From: Desulfosporosinus shakirovi
Lineage (GTDB): Bacteria; Bacillota; Desulfitobacteriia; Desulfitobacteriales; Desulfitobacteriaceae
Length of the DNA stretch: 64,000 nucleotides
Assembly: GCF_020595055.1 (NCBI RefSeq)
Contig: NZ_JAJDOO010000022.1
Location: 1-64,000, forward strand
Direction of reading: 5' to 3'
Shown here: piece after piece, positions 1-9,145 of the stretch
How the letters are laid out: each line of letters starts with the position of its first letter
Numbering within the stretch: position 1 is the stretch's first letter
Notes under the pieces: generated by a model
Database searches by the model: none
What the model saw: only the letters and a program-made list of their open reading frames with translations
What the model was told of the DNA's origin: nothing
Made by a program: the position numbers and the translations under genes

Positions 1-116
1 TTTCACACTGTGGGAGCAGGGAAGAAGCAGCCGTACAGCTGGATATCAGTTTATCCAGTCTAACCAGAAGAATTAGAAGACTAAGAAAGTCAAAATTGAC
101 GCTCATAAATGACTAA
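1..116 (+). CDS. C-terminal end of a Fis-type HTH transcriptional regulator (partial)
   Basis: An open frame enters from the left edge (codons in phase with base 3) and stops at TAA 114-116. The visible ~37 residues contain EAAVQLDISLSSLTRRIRRL, which has the spacing of a Fis-family helix-turn-helix: Ala pair, Leu-x-Ile-Ser turn, then S-x-L-x-R-R-I at the recognition helix. It resembles the C-terminus of the complete sigma-54 activator at 20129-22006. Position supports the call, because a sigma-54-type promoter lies ~100 bases downstream before the transporter gene. Inference: this is the tail of the enhancer-binding protein that activates that promoter. The fragment is short, so family assignment is moderate and the AAA+ part lies outside the window. 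Confidence 0.5.
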   Translation, partial: SHCGSREEAAVQLDISLSSLTRRIRRLRKSKLTLIND

Positions 117-219
117 TAGAGAGTTCTCAAACTCAATAAGAATCAGGACGTAAAGAGAAGAAAGGGCCAAATACCGGCTTTAATTATCTGAAAATATTGA
201 ATATAAATTCTAATTGAAT

Positions 220-235
220 TGGAATGAATATTGCA
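220..235 (+). promoter_or_regulatory. sigma-54 (-24/-12) promoter for the MFS/CoA-transferase pair
   Basis: TGGAATGAATATTGCA has GG at 221-222 and GC at 233-234, ten bases apart as in the sigma-54 consensus TGGCAC-N5-TTGCA. It differs by one base from the element at 28836-28851. The predicted start near 246 leaves a leader of ~290 bases before the transporter ATG at 536. No convincing gene is seen in 117-535. Confidence 0.7.
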
Positions 236-535
236 ACTATTAAATATTGCCTGGCCATGGCCATGATGGTCAGGAAAAGGGATTGTCGGGGTCGATAGGA
301 GTTACAAAAATTAATGCGAAAAGGGGTGAGCGCTAAGAACAATGTCGGAGTTAGAGCGGAGGGACGTACATCGATCTGTCTACCTTCTTCTCTCTCTGGT
401 AAAGCGTTATTTAGTAATTGAGATTCAACGAGTGAATTAATTCATCGGAATTATTAAAGAAAGTTATAAGGAACGTTATGGATGGTTTTAAACCATCAAC
501 TCTATATGGCATTTATAAGGGGAGGTTACACAGGA

Positions 536-1882
536 ATGGATAAGAAATTTACAATTTCTGAGATTGTTGATGATTTAGGCGTTTCAAAATATACTTGGAC
601 TGTTTATTTTTTAGTTGGTCTGGCGCTTCTTTTTGATGGGTTTGATTATATGATTGTTGCGTATACAATGCCCCAGATGGCCAAAGAATGGGCGCTGACA
701 AAAATCCAAACAGGAAGTCTTTCTTCCTGGAGCGTTATAGGTTTAATCTTTGGAGGAGTGATGTCAGGGCTGATCTCTGATTTCATTGGCAGGAAAAGGA
801 CGCTTATTTTCTTTGTGGCATTTTACTCCTTGTTAACATTGCCTATTTATTTTGCGCAAAGTTTCCAAACATTTGCTCTACTAAGGATACTTAGCGGTAT
901 TGGTCTTGGTGCTTGTATACCTATTGCCATAACAATGATGTCGGAGAATGCACCGACTAAAAATAGGGGTTATTTTATAGGATCGGTCATGAGCTTTTAT
1001 GTCTTTGGCTGGGTGATTGCAGGTATTGTAGCCATTTACGTAGTTCCTACCTTTGGTTGGAGAGTTGTCTATCTTATTGGAGCACTTCCTGCCCTATATT
1101 CTTTATTATTGATTTTTAAACTCAATGAATCAGCACACTGGCTTTTAGGCAAAGGGCGAGAAAAAGAAGCTTTAGGGATAATCAAAAAGATGGAGATAGC
1201 TGTTAAAGGTGTAGCAACTGAACGGGCTTTGGGTAGTTTAATTGCACCACCTGCTCGTAAAAAAGTTGGTGTGAGTGCTATCTTTGGTCCAGAATATCGC
1301 AAAGTGACTATGACTATTTGGGTATTGTACTTCTTTGGCACAATGGTGATATATGGAATATCAGGCTGGCTGCCTACCCTTCTTGTTGAAAAAGGATATG
1401 GTTTAGTTAAGGGTTATTCTTTCGCCATTTTACAAAATATATTTGGAATGATTGGCGGGGCGGCTACTGGTTTTGTAGCAGATATCGTTGGACGCCGAAA
1501 AAATGTAATTTTTGGTTGGATATTCACAGCCGTAGCAATTCTCTTGCTGGGAGTTGCCGGAAACCAATGGCAAGTAGTTGTTTGCGGTGTGATAGTGGGT
1601 TTTGCCATAAATTGGGCGATAAGTGGTACACAGCCGATCATGGCGGAAGCTTACCCAACCGAATTTAGAAATACCGGTGTTTCTTGGGCTCAGGCATTCG
1701 GTCGCGTTGGAGGATTTATTGGCCCTATCGGTGCTGGTTGGGTACAACAGATGGGTTTTGGATTTACTGGTACTTTCGTATACTTTGCCATTCCATCAGT
1801 AATGGCTGGGATGGTTGCATATCTCTTTGTTGTTGAGAGTAAAGGAAAAAGCATCGATAACATTTCCGGTGTTAAAGCCTAA
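536..1882 (+). CDS. MFS transporter, aromatic/carboxylic acid:H+ symporter type
   Basis: A major facilitator with about 12 membrane segments, 448 residues from the chosen start. The first helix carries LFDGFDYMIVAYTMP, typical of the AAHS (aromatic acid:proton symporter) and related carboxylate carriers. The loop between helices 2 and 3 has GLISDFIGRKR (MFS signature G-x3-D-x2-G-R-K/R), and a second copy appears as GFVADIVGRRK mid-protein. The start is placed at ATG 536 because AAGGGGAGG lies 10 bases upstream; an in-frame start at 482 would add 18 residues with no ribosome site. The CoA-transferase gene follows after ~160 bases, so the pair probably imports an organic acid and activates it as a CoA thioester. 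The exact substrate cannot be read from sequence. Expression is probably sigma-54 dependent (promoter 220-235). Confidence 0.85.
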   Translation: MDKKFTISEIVDDLGVSKYTWTVYFLVGLALLFDGFDYMIVAYTMPQMAKEWALTKIQTGSLSSWSVIGLIFGGVMSGLISDFIGRKRTLIFFVAFYSLLTLPIYFAQSFQTFALLRILSGIGLGACIPIAITMMSENAPTKNRGYFIGSVMSFYVFGWVIAGIVAIYVVPTFGWRVVYLIGALPALYSLLLIFKLNESAHWLLGKGREKEALGIIKKMEIAVKGVATERALGSLIAPPARKKVGVSAIFGPEYRKVTMTIWVLYFFGTMVIYGISGWLPTLLVEKGYGLVKGYSFAILQNIFGMIGGAATGFVADIVGRRKNVIFGWIFTAVAILLLGVAGNQWQVVVCGVIVGFAINWAISGTQPIMAEAYPTEFRNTGVSWAQAFGRVGGFIGPIGAGWVQQMGFGFTGTFVYFAIPSVMAGMVAYLFVVESKGKSIDNISGVKA

Positions 1883-2042
1883 AACATTTCGTATTACTTA
1901 GTTGCTTGATTCACATGCAATATATAGTGTTTAAAATTAATCGTCACTATAGATTGCATAATAAAATCACAAATTGGGGTTTAGCAGGAGAACATCTAAT
2001 TATTTTTATTTAACTGTCATGTATCATAAGGGGGAGTTTTTT

Positions 2043-3377
2043 TTGTATTCGAAATTCAAAGAACAATATAAAGGAAAGTTAAAGTCACTGGAAGAAGCTG
2101 CAAAGCTGATTCAATCTGGAGACAAGATTGTGGCAAATCAATTCGTCAGCGAACCAATAGGTATATTAAATGCAATTGGTAAACGGGCTGAAGCAGGAGA
2201 ATTTGATGATGTTGAGGTCCTTGGGCTTGGGCCTACGTCATCGACAGATTGGATAACACCCGAAATTTACCCTCACCTAAGGGCAAGTTCTGTGTTCATT
2301 AATTCTGCGAAATTGAGAGAAGGTGTAAGTAAAGGGTATGCTAATTATATTCCGGATAATGTAAGCGGTAATGCTGCTTCTTTTAAGTACAGGATTCAAG
2401 ACCTTGAGCCAGGTAAGGCCAAGGTAATATCCGCTTCAGCCCCAATGGATAAGAATGGATATTTCTGTACTGCAACTGCACCCCTATACTTTCACGATGT
2501 GGCAAAGATGGAAAATACAACTATCATCATGGAAGTTAATGAGAATCAACCCTATGTATTTGGTGATAACTTTATTCACATATCCCAGGTTAATTGTATC
2601 GTAGAAAGCAATCGACCACTCTTTTCGATTCCTCCAGTGACAGAGGGCACTCCAGAGGAGATGGCTATTGCAGATTTGTTATTAGACATGATTGAGGATG
2701 GGTCTACAATACAGTTGGGCATTGGCGGGATGCCTAATGTACTGGGAAGACTCCTGGCAAATAAACATGATTTAGGAGCCCATACGGAGATGCTTGGAGA
2801 TGCCTATAAATATCTATGGCAATTAGGCGTTCTAAACGGAAGAAAGAAAACCTTGTGTCCCAATAAAATATGTGCATGTTTTGCTATGGGGTCAGCTGAA
2901 ACCTATAAGTGGATGCACGAGAATCCGTCCATAGAGATGCACAGCACATCTTGGACTAATAACTCCTATGTAATAGGTCAAAATAATAAACTTATTGCCA
3001 TAAATCAAGCGGTTGAAGTGGATCTTACAGGTCAGGTGGCGTCTGAAAGCATCGGTCCGAGGCAACATAGTGGTACTGGCGGTCAGTTGGATTTCGTCCG
3101 AGGAGCACAACTTTCGTCTGGAGGGAAAGCCTTTATATGCCTCCGTTCAACAGCCAATACTAAGAAGGGCAGAGTTTCTAAAATTGCTCCATTATTAAAC
3201 CACGGTACTACGGTTACCGTTCCCCGTCACGAAGTTAACTACGTCGTAACCGAATACGGAGTTGCCCAACTGCGCGGGAAGACTATGAGAGAGCGTGCGC
3301 AAGAGTTAATTGGCATTGCACATCCTGACTTTCGGGCTGAACTCCGGGAAGAGGCTAAAAAACTTAATTTGATATAA
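2043..3377 (+). CDS. acetyl-CoA hydrolase/CoA-transferase family protein
   Basis: A family I-type CoA-transferase of the acetyl-CoA hydrolase/transferase group (Cat1, 4-hydroxybutyrate CoA-transferase relatives). It moves CoA from acetyl-CoA or succinyl-CoA onto a carboxylic acid in the cytoplasm. Visible landmarks are the glycine-rich LGIGGMPN loop, the following HTEML segment that holds the catalytic glutamate in this family, and the C-terminal SGTGGQLDFVRGA block. The preferred start is TTG 2043, with AAGGGGGA ~8 bases upstream; this gives 444 residues, the usual family length. An in-frame ATG at 1974 adds 23 poor residues and lacks a ribosome site. It is downstream of the carboxylate transporter and followed by a strong terminator, so the two form a transport/activation unit. 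Substrate unknown. Confidence 0.85.
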   Translation: MYSKFKEQYKGKLKSLEEAAKLIQSGDKIVANQFVSEPIGILNAIGKRAEAGEFDDVEVLGLGPTSSTDWITPEIYPHLRASSVFINSAKLREGVSKGYANYIPDNVSGNAASFKYRIQDLEPGKAKVISASAPMDKNGYFCTATAPLYFHDVAKMENTTIIMEVNENQPYVFGDNFIHISQVNCIVESNRPLFSIPPVTEGTPEEMAIADLLLDMIEDGSTIQLGIGGMPNVLGRLLANKHDLGAHTEMLGDAYKYLWQLGVLNGRKKTLCPNKICACFAMGSAETYKWMHENPSIEMHSTSWTNNSYVIGQNNKLIAINQAVEVDLTGQVASESIGPRQHSGTGGQLDFVRGAQLSSGGKAFICLRSTANTKKGRVSKIAPLLNHGTTVTVPRHEVNYVVTEYGVAQLRGKTMRERAQELIGIAHPDFRAELREEAKKLNLI

Positions 3378-3485
3378 GACGGATACATCAATTCCATATT
3401 TCAATTATTAATATTAATATTAATATTCGAAAGACGGGTCTTAAAGAACTGCTAGTAATAGAAACTGGTTAATAACACATTTTCT

Positions 3486-3534
3486 AAAGATAGCCTTTTT
3501 GGGGTGGAAGCTAACCTGAAAGGCTATCTTTTTT
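3486..3534 (+). terminator. rho-independent terminator after the CoA-transferase
   Basis: Perfect 13-bp inverted repeat (AAAGATAGCCTTT 3486-3498 / AAAGGCTATCTTT 3519-3531) followed by Ts. Nothing else is seen between it and the next gene at 3674. Confidence 0.85.
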
Positions 3535-3673
3535 GCAGCAACAACAAAAGATTATTTTATCTTTTGAGAGGATATCAAAGAAAGATGTGGTATGCTTGAA
3601 GAGATTATAGGATTATCCAGATTGCTTGAAAAAAACGATTTCGTTACTATAAAATTAATAAGCTAAAGGGTGA

Positions 3674-4603
3674 ATGACCATACGTAATTTTAATTGGAGA
3701 TCTCCATACTTATATCTGATGCTTGTACCTTTTCTTTGGTCTACCAATTTTGTTCTTGGCAAAATAGTAGTAAATACCATACCACCTTTAACTATGAGTA
3801 CGGCGCGCTTTACAGTAGGAGTATTAATCCTTTCAGGAATAATGGCAAAGTCAAAAAGCCCGGAACAAGGTTCTTGGCAAAAGGCCTTTATTCCATTGCT
3901 TATAATGGGGATTGCCGGAGTCTTTGGGTTTAACAGTTTGCTTTATGCCGGACTGCGCTATACCAGTTCTACAAATAGCTCAATTATTAACTCCTTATAT
4001 CCTGTTCTTGCCGCATTGCTGGCTGCCTTTTTCTTAAAGGAGCGTTTTAATGCACGTCAACTGATTGGATTGTTTTTCTCAATAGCCGGCGTTTTGCTAG
4101 TTACTTCGCGGGGTGCTTGGAGTGGATTGAGCGGGATTGTTTTTAACCAAGGCGACTTGCTGGTAATTTTGGCTTCCCTAAGTTGGGCTATTTATTCATT
4201 GGCATCCAAGATTGCGATGAAGCATCTTTCTGCCTTACAGGCCAGCACATACAGTATATACTTGGGGTTGCTTTTTCTTTATCCGGCCTCTATATATGAG
4301 CTGTCTATGGGTGCGCATGTAACCATAAGTTGGTCTGCTTTCTTAGCGCTTATATATTTGGGTATAGTTCCTACAGCGATCACTTATATTCTTTGGAACA
4401 AGGGTATTCAAGCGGTAGGTCCTACTAAAGCTGGTTATTTCTATAACCTTCTTCCTATTTATACGGCAATTTTGGCTGCGGTTTTTCTAAGTGAAAGTAT
4501 CAGTTGGTATCATTTAGCAGGAGGACTGCTCGTTCTGTCAGGCGTATATTTAGGCTCTGTCGTCGTCAGAAATCAGACTGAGTCCCTAGGTCCTTCGGCT
4601 TGA
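3674..4603 (+). CDS. DMT-superfamily (EamA) permease
   Basis: A 309-residue membrane protein with about ten hydrophobic helices arranged as two EamA repeats. The first begins near residue 12 (LYLMLVPFLWSTNFVLGK). The second begins near residue 156 (GDLLVILASLSWAIYSLASK) and ends in the YFYNLLPIYTAILAAVFLSE block characteristic of EamA proteins. This family exports amino acids, purines and other metabolites; the substrate here is unknown. The ATG at 3674 has only a close purine stretch (AAAGGG) as a ribosome site, so the start is moderately secure. It sits alone between a terminator and the DsrE-like gene, with no functional link visible. Confidence 0.8.
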   Translation: MTIRNFNWRSPYLYLMLVPFLWSTNFVLGKIVVNTIPPLTMSTARFTVGVLILSGIMAKSKSPEQGSWQKAFIPLLIMGIAGVFGFNSLLYAGLRYTSSTNSSIINSLYPVLAALLAAFFLKERFNARQLIGLFFSIAGVLLVTSRGAWSGLSGIVFNQGDLLVILASLSWAIYSLASKIAMKHLSALQASTYSIYLGLLFLYPASIYELSMGAHVTISWSAFLALIYLGIVPTAITYILWNKGIQAVGPTKAGYFYNLLPIYTAILAAVFLSESISWYHLAGGLLVLSGVYLGSVVVRNQTESLGPSA

Positions 4604-4780
4604 GGGTGCTCGATACTATGGGTAATCCTAAAGAAAATTGCGCGGTATTTTACTTTTTAACAGGAGAATTACAATTTGTGGAGAAAGAGTAAAAGAAACT
4701 GCTATTGGGCATATGCTCAGACTGGCAGCTAAGAGATTAAACATAATAGGTTACAGATTAAGTTTGAGGAGGGAACAACT

Positions 4781-5137
4781 TTGGAGAAATTTTTGTTTAT
4801 CCTCAGTCGCGGACTTGAGGATCCGGTTCGTGCAACCCGGGCATTTCAACTTGCGAAGGTCGCTAAAGAAAAGGGGCATGAAGTTAATATTTTCTTAGTT
4901 GATGATGCTGTGGTCTATGGAGTTTTTGGATTAGCTGATAATGTTAAGGCACCCACCGGAGATGATGCAAAAGCTTATATCGATTATTTAGTCGAGAAGA
5001 AGGTAGCATTTTATATTTGTACACCTTGCGCAAGGTACAGGCTTTTCGGCGAGGACGAATTTATCGAGGGCGCAAAATTATCTACAGCCGCACACCTAAT
5101 CGATTTAGCGGTCGAATCGAAAGTGTTTACATTCTAG
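4781..5137 (+). CDS. DsrE/DsrF/TusD-like sulfur-relay family protein
   Basis: A small soluble 118-residue protein with the DsrE fold pattern: N-terminal strand EKFLFILSRGLEDPVRATRA, the middle HEVNIFLVDDAVV, and a conserved-position cysteine segment ICTPCARYR near residue 85. DsrE-like proteins carry persulfide sulfur or bind small sulfur carriers; members outside dsr operons are often of unknown role. The start is TTG 4781 with a strong GAGGAGGG site ~9 bases upstream. The two cysteines of TPC could take part in sulfur transfer (inference). It is monocistronic as far as can be seen. The 5138-5384 stretch after it holds only a weak imperfect hairpin (about 5209-5254) and AT-rich sequence. Confidence 0.7.
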   Translation: MEKFLFILSRGLEDPVRATRAFQLAKVAKEKGHEVNIFLVDDAVVYGVFGLADNVKAPTGDDAKAYIDYLVEKKVAFYICTPCARYRLFGEDEFIEGAKLSTAAHLIDLAVESKVFTF

Positions 5138-5384
5138 TTTAACAGGTTTACAGCGGGATGTAATAACGGTCTCGAAATGCACGGTATATGGCAGTGTTAT
5201 TAAAGCAACTAAAGGAAACTCGCTTTAACGTTTAGTTTAATCCGGGTTTCTTTTATGTTGCCTTAATAATAGAGTTAAATTTAGCCAAAATTTAACACAA
5301 ATTTCACCGAAACTTCACCAAATAGGAAGGATTTAGTAGTAAACTTAAGATGTAGCTAAGCCATATGTTTATAATCGAGAATTG

Positions 5385-5424
5385 AAAGGAGAGAAGTACA
5401 GCTTTGGCTAGTACGATTAAGTGA
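5385..5424 (+). promoter_or_regulatory. ribosome site with a six-codon leader ORF overlapping the next start
   Basis: A strong AAAGGAGAG (5385-5393) is followed at normal spacing by TTG 5404, which opens a six-codon frame (M-A-S-T-I-K) ending in TGA 5422-5424. The GTG start of the next gene (5421) overlaps that stop and has no Shine-Dalgarno of its own. Translational coupling through this mini-ORF is the simplest reading. A sequencing frameshift is the alternative. Confidence 0.45.
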
Positions 5425-6617
5425 GACATTTTAACTATCTGACAAAAGAGGGTGCAGAAGCCACTTTCTTTAGAGCTCCAGAGGTTTTCGATAATAATAC
5501 TCATCGAGGGATTCTTTCCCATGCACTTGGTGCGACGCTTTATATGCCTGGAACCAGAGAAACAATAGCGAAAGATATAATCTCTAAAAAAAATAGGGGA
5601 CTTGCATCAACCGTGTTTTGCCTAGAGGATTCCATCGGGGATGCAGAGGTGCCTCGTGCCGAGCGGAATATTTCAACTCAAGTACAAGGGATTTATAAAG
5701 CCTTGAACGAGCAGGAGATCGAACCGATTGATCTTCCCCTCATTTTCATAAGGGTTCGCAGTGCAGAACAGATTCTCAGACTAATGGATAGGATGGGTGA
5801 CAGTTCAAAGCTTATTACAGGTTTTATCTTTCCGAAATTCACGTCGGAAAGTCATGAATATTTTGAAACGGTTAAGAGCCTCAATCAACAATCAGTCGGT
5901 CCTTTTTACGGAATGCCGATTATTGAAAGTACTCAAGCTATTTATCGCGAATCACGCATCCATGAATTGATAGAAACCAAGCGGCTCTTAGACAGCTATC
6001 ATGACTTAGTTTTAAATGTTAGAATAGGGGCAACCGATTTTTCCGGCTATTATGGAATCCGTCGAGGCCCAGATGTAACCATCTATGATATCACAGTGAT
6101 TCGTGATTGCATCGCAGATATAATTAACATTTTTGGACGTGTTGAAAGCGATTACACAATCTCGGGACCCGTTTGGGAGTACTTCTCAAATGGAGGAAGA
6201 TTTCTTAAACCTCAGCTTCGCAAGAGTCCCTTTGAACAGTTCCAGGATAATCAGGGGAATAATAGAACTAAAATTAGAAGCCAGCTTTTAAATAAATATG
6301 TTGATGGTCTAATCCGAGAAGTAATTCTAGACAAGGAAAATGGAATTATTGGGAAAACCATTATTCATCCCAGTCATATCATACCCGTACAATCTTTGTA
6401 TATTGTCGGGTACGAAGAATATTTAGACGCATTAAGTATCATTGAAAACAGTAATGGCTTGCAAGGCGTGACAAAAAGCCATTATACTAATAAAATGAAC
6501 GAAGTAAAACCCCATTATAAATGGGCCCAAAAGATCTTGTTAAGAGCAAAGAATTATGGAGTGTTTCATGAACAACACAATTTCATCAGCCTCTTCACCG
6601 AAGATATATACGTATAA
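5421..6617 (+). CDS. HpcH/HpaI-CitE-like aldolase/lyase of the Ter metabolite cluster
   Basis: A 398-residue protein related to the beta subunit of citrate lyase and HpcH/HpaI aldolases. The N-terminal half has LGATLYMPGTRE and STVFCLEDSIGD, where CLED/ED supplies the metal-binding acid of the CitE family. Further on, FIRVRS supplies the conserved arginine strand, followed by LITGFIFPKF and GMPIIES. Proteins of this exact type are found with TerD proteins, two phosphoribosyltransferases and a HAD phosphatase in stress islands. Comparative genomics (Anantharaman, Iyer and Aravind, recalled) proposed that these make a nucleoside-like metabolite. Here it is the first gene of that set and overlaps the next by 50 bases. 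The GTG start at 5421 matches the MRHFNYL-type N-terminus expected of the family. The reaction is not known. Confidence 0.75.
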   Translation: MRHFNYLTKEGAEATFFRAPEVFDNNTHRGILSHALGATLYMPGTRETIAKDIISKKNRGLASTVFCLEDSIGDAEVPRAERNISTQVQGIYKALNEQEIEPIDLPLIFIRVRSAEQILRLMDRMGDSSKLITGFIFPKFTSESHEYFETVKSLNQQSVGPFYGMPIIESTQAIYRESRIHELIETKRLLDSYHDLVLNVRIGATDFSGYYGIRRGPDVTIYDITVIRDCIADIINIFGRVESDYTISGPVWEYFSNGGRFLKPQLRKSPFEQFQDNQGNNRTKIRSQLLNKYVDGLIREVILDKENGIIGKTIIHPSHIIPVQSLYIVGYEEYLDALSIIENSNGLQGVTKSHYTNKMNEVKPHYKWAQKILLRAKNYGVFHEQHNFISLFTEDIYV

Positions 6618-7968
6618 CCTTGAAGGGCAAAGGGTATCTGTTGTCCTGGAAAGCAACCCCTTTGATTTTGACCCTCAGACTTTATTTTCATTAGCGGCTA
6701 GACAGAATAAGAAACGAGGGTTTTTATTTGTAAGTAACGTTCTGGGTAAACATGTGCCTGTTGATCCTTTCGTCCCTCTGCTTGCAGGGTTTGCGCTTGC
6801 TGTACAATTCATGAGTAAGATACATAACATCAATCATGTTGATACCCAAGCTATTATTCAAGCCCTGAAGAAGAATGAGGATACAAGAAAGGTTTATGAA
6901 GCCGTAATCGCAAAATCACCCTTTGCCTTGCCTCAGGAAACATTATTCATTGGCTTCGCCGAAACAGCAACAGGACTGGGGCATGCAGTGTTCAGTGTGT
7001 TTGATAATGCACATTACCTTCATACAACACGCGAGGAAATACCGCTGTTGCCCGTTGAACTCGATTTTAGTGAAGACCATTCCCATGCTGTTAATCATAG
7101 GTGTTATCCTATAGACCCTAAAATACTTAGAAATCCAAAAACTGTCATTCTCGTTGATGATGAGATTACGACGGGAAACACTGCTTTAAATATAATTGGG
7201 GCAATTCATTTGAAATTTCCCAAAACGAATTATGTTGTCTTATCGCTCTTAGATTGGAGAACGAGAGAAGAAAGGGACAATTATAAAAAGCTGGAGCAAC
7301 AGTTGGATATTAGAATTGATACTATTTCCCTTTTAGAAGGGGAAATAGAGGTTAGCGGTCAAGCCTTTTCTGAGCAAATGGGTCAAAGGAACCTTGTGCC
7401 AGAGACATATTTTCCAGAAGGTTTCCCTTTAAATAACGAACAAAAATTTCTCAACATCCAGGATGTGATTTCGGTTTTTTCCGTAGATTCTAAGGGAAAC
7501 AGCAGTCTGTCACCTTATCTAAAGTTGACAGGGAGATTTGGACTGTCAAGCAGGGAGGACCGGGAAATTCTGCCTTTAGCAAAGAAGATTGCTGAATCAC
7601 TTAAGCGCGATAGGGCAGGCGGAAAAACTCTTTGCCTGGGAACCGGCGAATTTATGTATTTGCCCATGCTCATCTCAGCTTATATGGGAAAGGGAATAAG
7701 GTATCATACCACTACGAGGAGTCCAATCTATCCCTTCCCTATAGCTCAGTATGGGGTTCAAAATGGTTTTGCCTATAACTGTCCTGACAATGAGAGTATC
7801 ACTAATTACATTTATAATATTCCCTTAAACTATTACGATGAGGTGTATTTGTTTCTTGAAAGAGAAGTTAGCCCTGAGGGATTAAATTCCTTGTTGAATG
7901 TCTTTCATAAGATAGGTATACCACGACTGGTTTTAGTTATTAGCTCTTCAAGAGCCGTCCAAGACTAA
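6568..7968 (+). CDS. phosphoribosyltransferase with C-terminal TRSP domain
   Basis: A cytosolic protein of 466 residues from ATG 6568 (GGAG six bases upstream; an ATG at 6556 is a poorer choice). Residues ~190-205 read ILVDDEITTGNTALNII, the PRPP-binding loop of type I phosphoribosyltransferases (hydrophobics-D-D-E-x-T-T-G). The C-terminal third (SGRFGLSSRED-like start, then TLCLGTGEFMYLPM) matches the TRSP domain that accompanies this transferase in Ter clusters. It presumably transfers a phosphoribosyl group to or from an unknown base in the proposed metabolite pathway. It overlaps the upstream lyase gene and is followed after ~50 bases by the second transferase, so translation is likely coupled. 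Confidence 0.75.
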   Translation: MNNTISSASSPKIYTYNLEGQRVSVVLESNPFDFDPQTLFSLAARQNKKRGFLFVSNVLGKHVPVDPFVPLLAGFALAVQFMSKIHNINHVDTQAIIQALKKNEDTRKVYEAVIAKSPFALPQETLFIGFAETATGLGHAVFSVFDNAHYLHTTREEIPLLPVELDFSEDHSHAVNHRCYPIDPKILRNPKTVILVDDEITTGNTALNIIGAIHLKFPKTNYVVLSLLDWRTREERDNYKKLEQQLDIRIDTISLLEGEIEVSGQAFSEQMGQRNLVPETYFPEGFPLNNEQKFLNIQDVISVFSVDSKGNSSLSPYLKLTGRFGLSSREDREILPLAKKIAESLKRDRAGGKTLCLGTGEFMYLPMLISAYMGKGIRYHTTTRSPIYPFPIAQYGVQNGFAYNCPDNESITNYIYNIPLNYYDEVYLFLEREVSPEGLNSLLNVFHKIGIPRLVLVISSSRAVQD

Positions 7969-8020
7969 CCTGTTAAGTAGCCATTCGCATAATAACAAAA
8001 TGAAAAGAGGTGACTGTTAG

Positions 8021-9145
8021 GTGAACGATAAGCTCTTCACTCATCCCATTCCTGAACCCGAGCCAATGGGATGTTATAACCCTAAAGATGTGGTTTTTTT
8101 ACTTAAAAATCTTAATGGGTTATTGACGGAGACTGATCTTCAAACTCGTGAGCAAAAAATTCAGTCTGGCGGTCATTATTCAGAAATGTTGCCGATAGAG
8201 TATGAACCAACCAAGGACTATCTCGATCTTTTCTATCAAACACTTCATGAGAGTGCGACTAAAGTTGCCATGGCAGTGGGTATAGTATCAGAACGCATTT
8301 TACAGAATAACGGACCAAAGATAGTGCTTGCTTCTCTGGCACGTGCAGGAACTCCCATTGGAATCCTTATTAAACGTTACCTCTTAGAAAAAAAAGGCTT
8401 AGATCTGCCTCATTACAGCATTTCAATTATTAGAGGCAGAGGTATTGATGAGAATGCGATACTATATATTCTTCAGAATCACAAGGGTGCAAAAATTCAG
8501 TTTGTTGATGGTTGGACAGGCAAAGGGGCAATAACTGAGGTTTTAAGGCAAGCGTGTGTAGATTTTAAAGCTAAGTACCAGTTCGAATTAGATAGTGATT
8601 TAGCAGTCCTTGCAGATCCAGGGCACTGTGTGAAAACTTTTGGAACAAGAGAGGACTTTTTAATTCCCAGTGCTTGTCTGAATTCAACTGTCTCGGGGCT
8701 GGTTAGTCGCACTGTATTTCGGACTGATCTCATTGGAGATAAAGAATTCCACGGGGCAAGATTTTATGAAGAACTTCTAAAAGGAGAAGTATCTAATCTT
8801 TTCGTAGATACAATTTCTAAGGAATTTAAAGAGCTAAAACTTCAAGATGTGAAATCCCAGACTATCGATGACAATGCTGAGGTCGAGGTCTCTTGGCAAG
8901 GCTTAAAATCATTAACAACTATCAAAGAGAAGTATGGGATTAAAGATATCAACTTTATTAAACCTGGCATTGGAGAAACAACAAGAGTTCTTTTAAGGCG
9001 ATTGCCGGATAGAGTTTTAGTGGATAGTATTGAGAACACCAAATTGAAACATATTATGTTGCTTTGTAAGGATAAAGGAGTTCCGGTCGAAGAATATCCT
9101 TATCTAACCTACTCCTGTTGCGGCATAGTTAAACAAATATCATGA
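8021..9145 (+). CDS. StiP/PRTase-family protein with PELOTA-like C-terminus
   Basis: 374 residues starting at GTG 8021, with AAAAGAGGTGA upstream. The centre holds KIVLASLARAGTPIGILIKR and IQFVDGWTGKGAI, the degenerate PRPP-loop (V-D-G-W-T-G-K-G) of the family called PRTase_1, or StiP in databases. After residue ~290, the part reading INFIKPGIGETTRVLLRR and then the V-P-V-E-E-Y-P-Y segment fits a PELOTA-type RNA-binding domain. The protease name StiP rests on one database label and is not supported by anything seen here. It belongs to the same transcription unit as the lyase, the TRSP transferase and the phosphatase, whose ATG overlaps its stop. Function inferred: a step in a nucleotide-like metabolite pathway, or its coupling to RNA. 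Confidence 0.7.
   Translation: MNDKLFTHPIPEPEPMGCYNPKDVVFLLKNLNGLLTETDLQTREQKIQSGGHYSEMLPIEYEPTKDYLDLFYQTLHESATKVAMAVGIVSERILQNNGPKIVLASLARAGTPIGILIKRYLLEKKGLDLPHYSISIIRGRGIDENAILYILQNHKGAKIQFVDGWTGKGAITEVLRQACVDFKAKYQFELDSDLAVLADPGHCVKTFGTREDFLIPSACLNSTVSGLVSRTVFRTDLIGDKEFHGARFYEELLKGEVSNLFVDTISKEFKELKLQDVKSQTIDDNAEVEVSWQGLKSLTTIKEKYGIKDINFIKPGIGETTRVLLRRLPDRVLVDSIENTKLKHIMLLCKDKGVPVEEYPYLTYSCCGIVKQIS

Noticed and set aside
314-421. 35-codon frame in the leader of the transporter
   Set aside because: Ribosome site is too far (AGGAG, 12 bases), and the peptide resembles nothing; listed only as leader sequence.
4638-4898. 86-codon plus-strand frame before the DsrE-like gene
   Set aside because: Overlaps the well-supported DsrE-like gene in another frame, and has arginine-rich, unlikely composition.
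8021-9145. Cysteine protease function suggested by the name StiP
   Set aside because: No protease Cys/His pair could be identified; PRPP-loop and PELOTA-like parts fit better.
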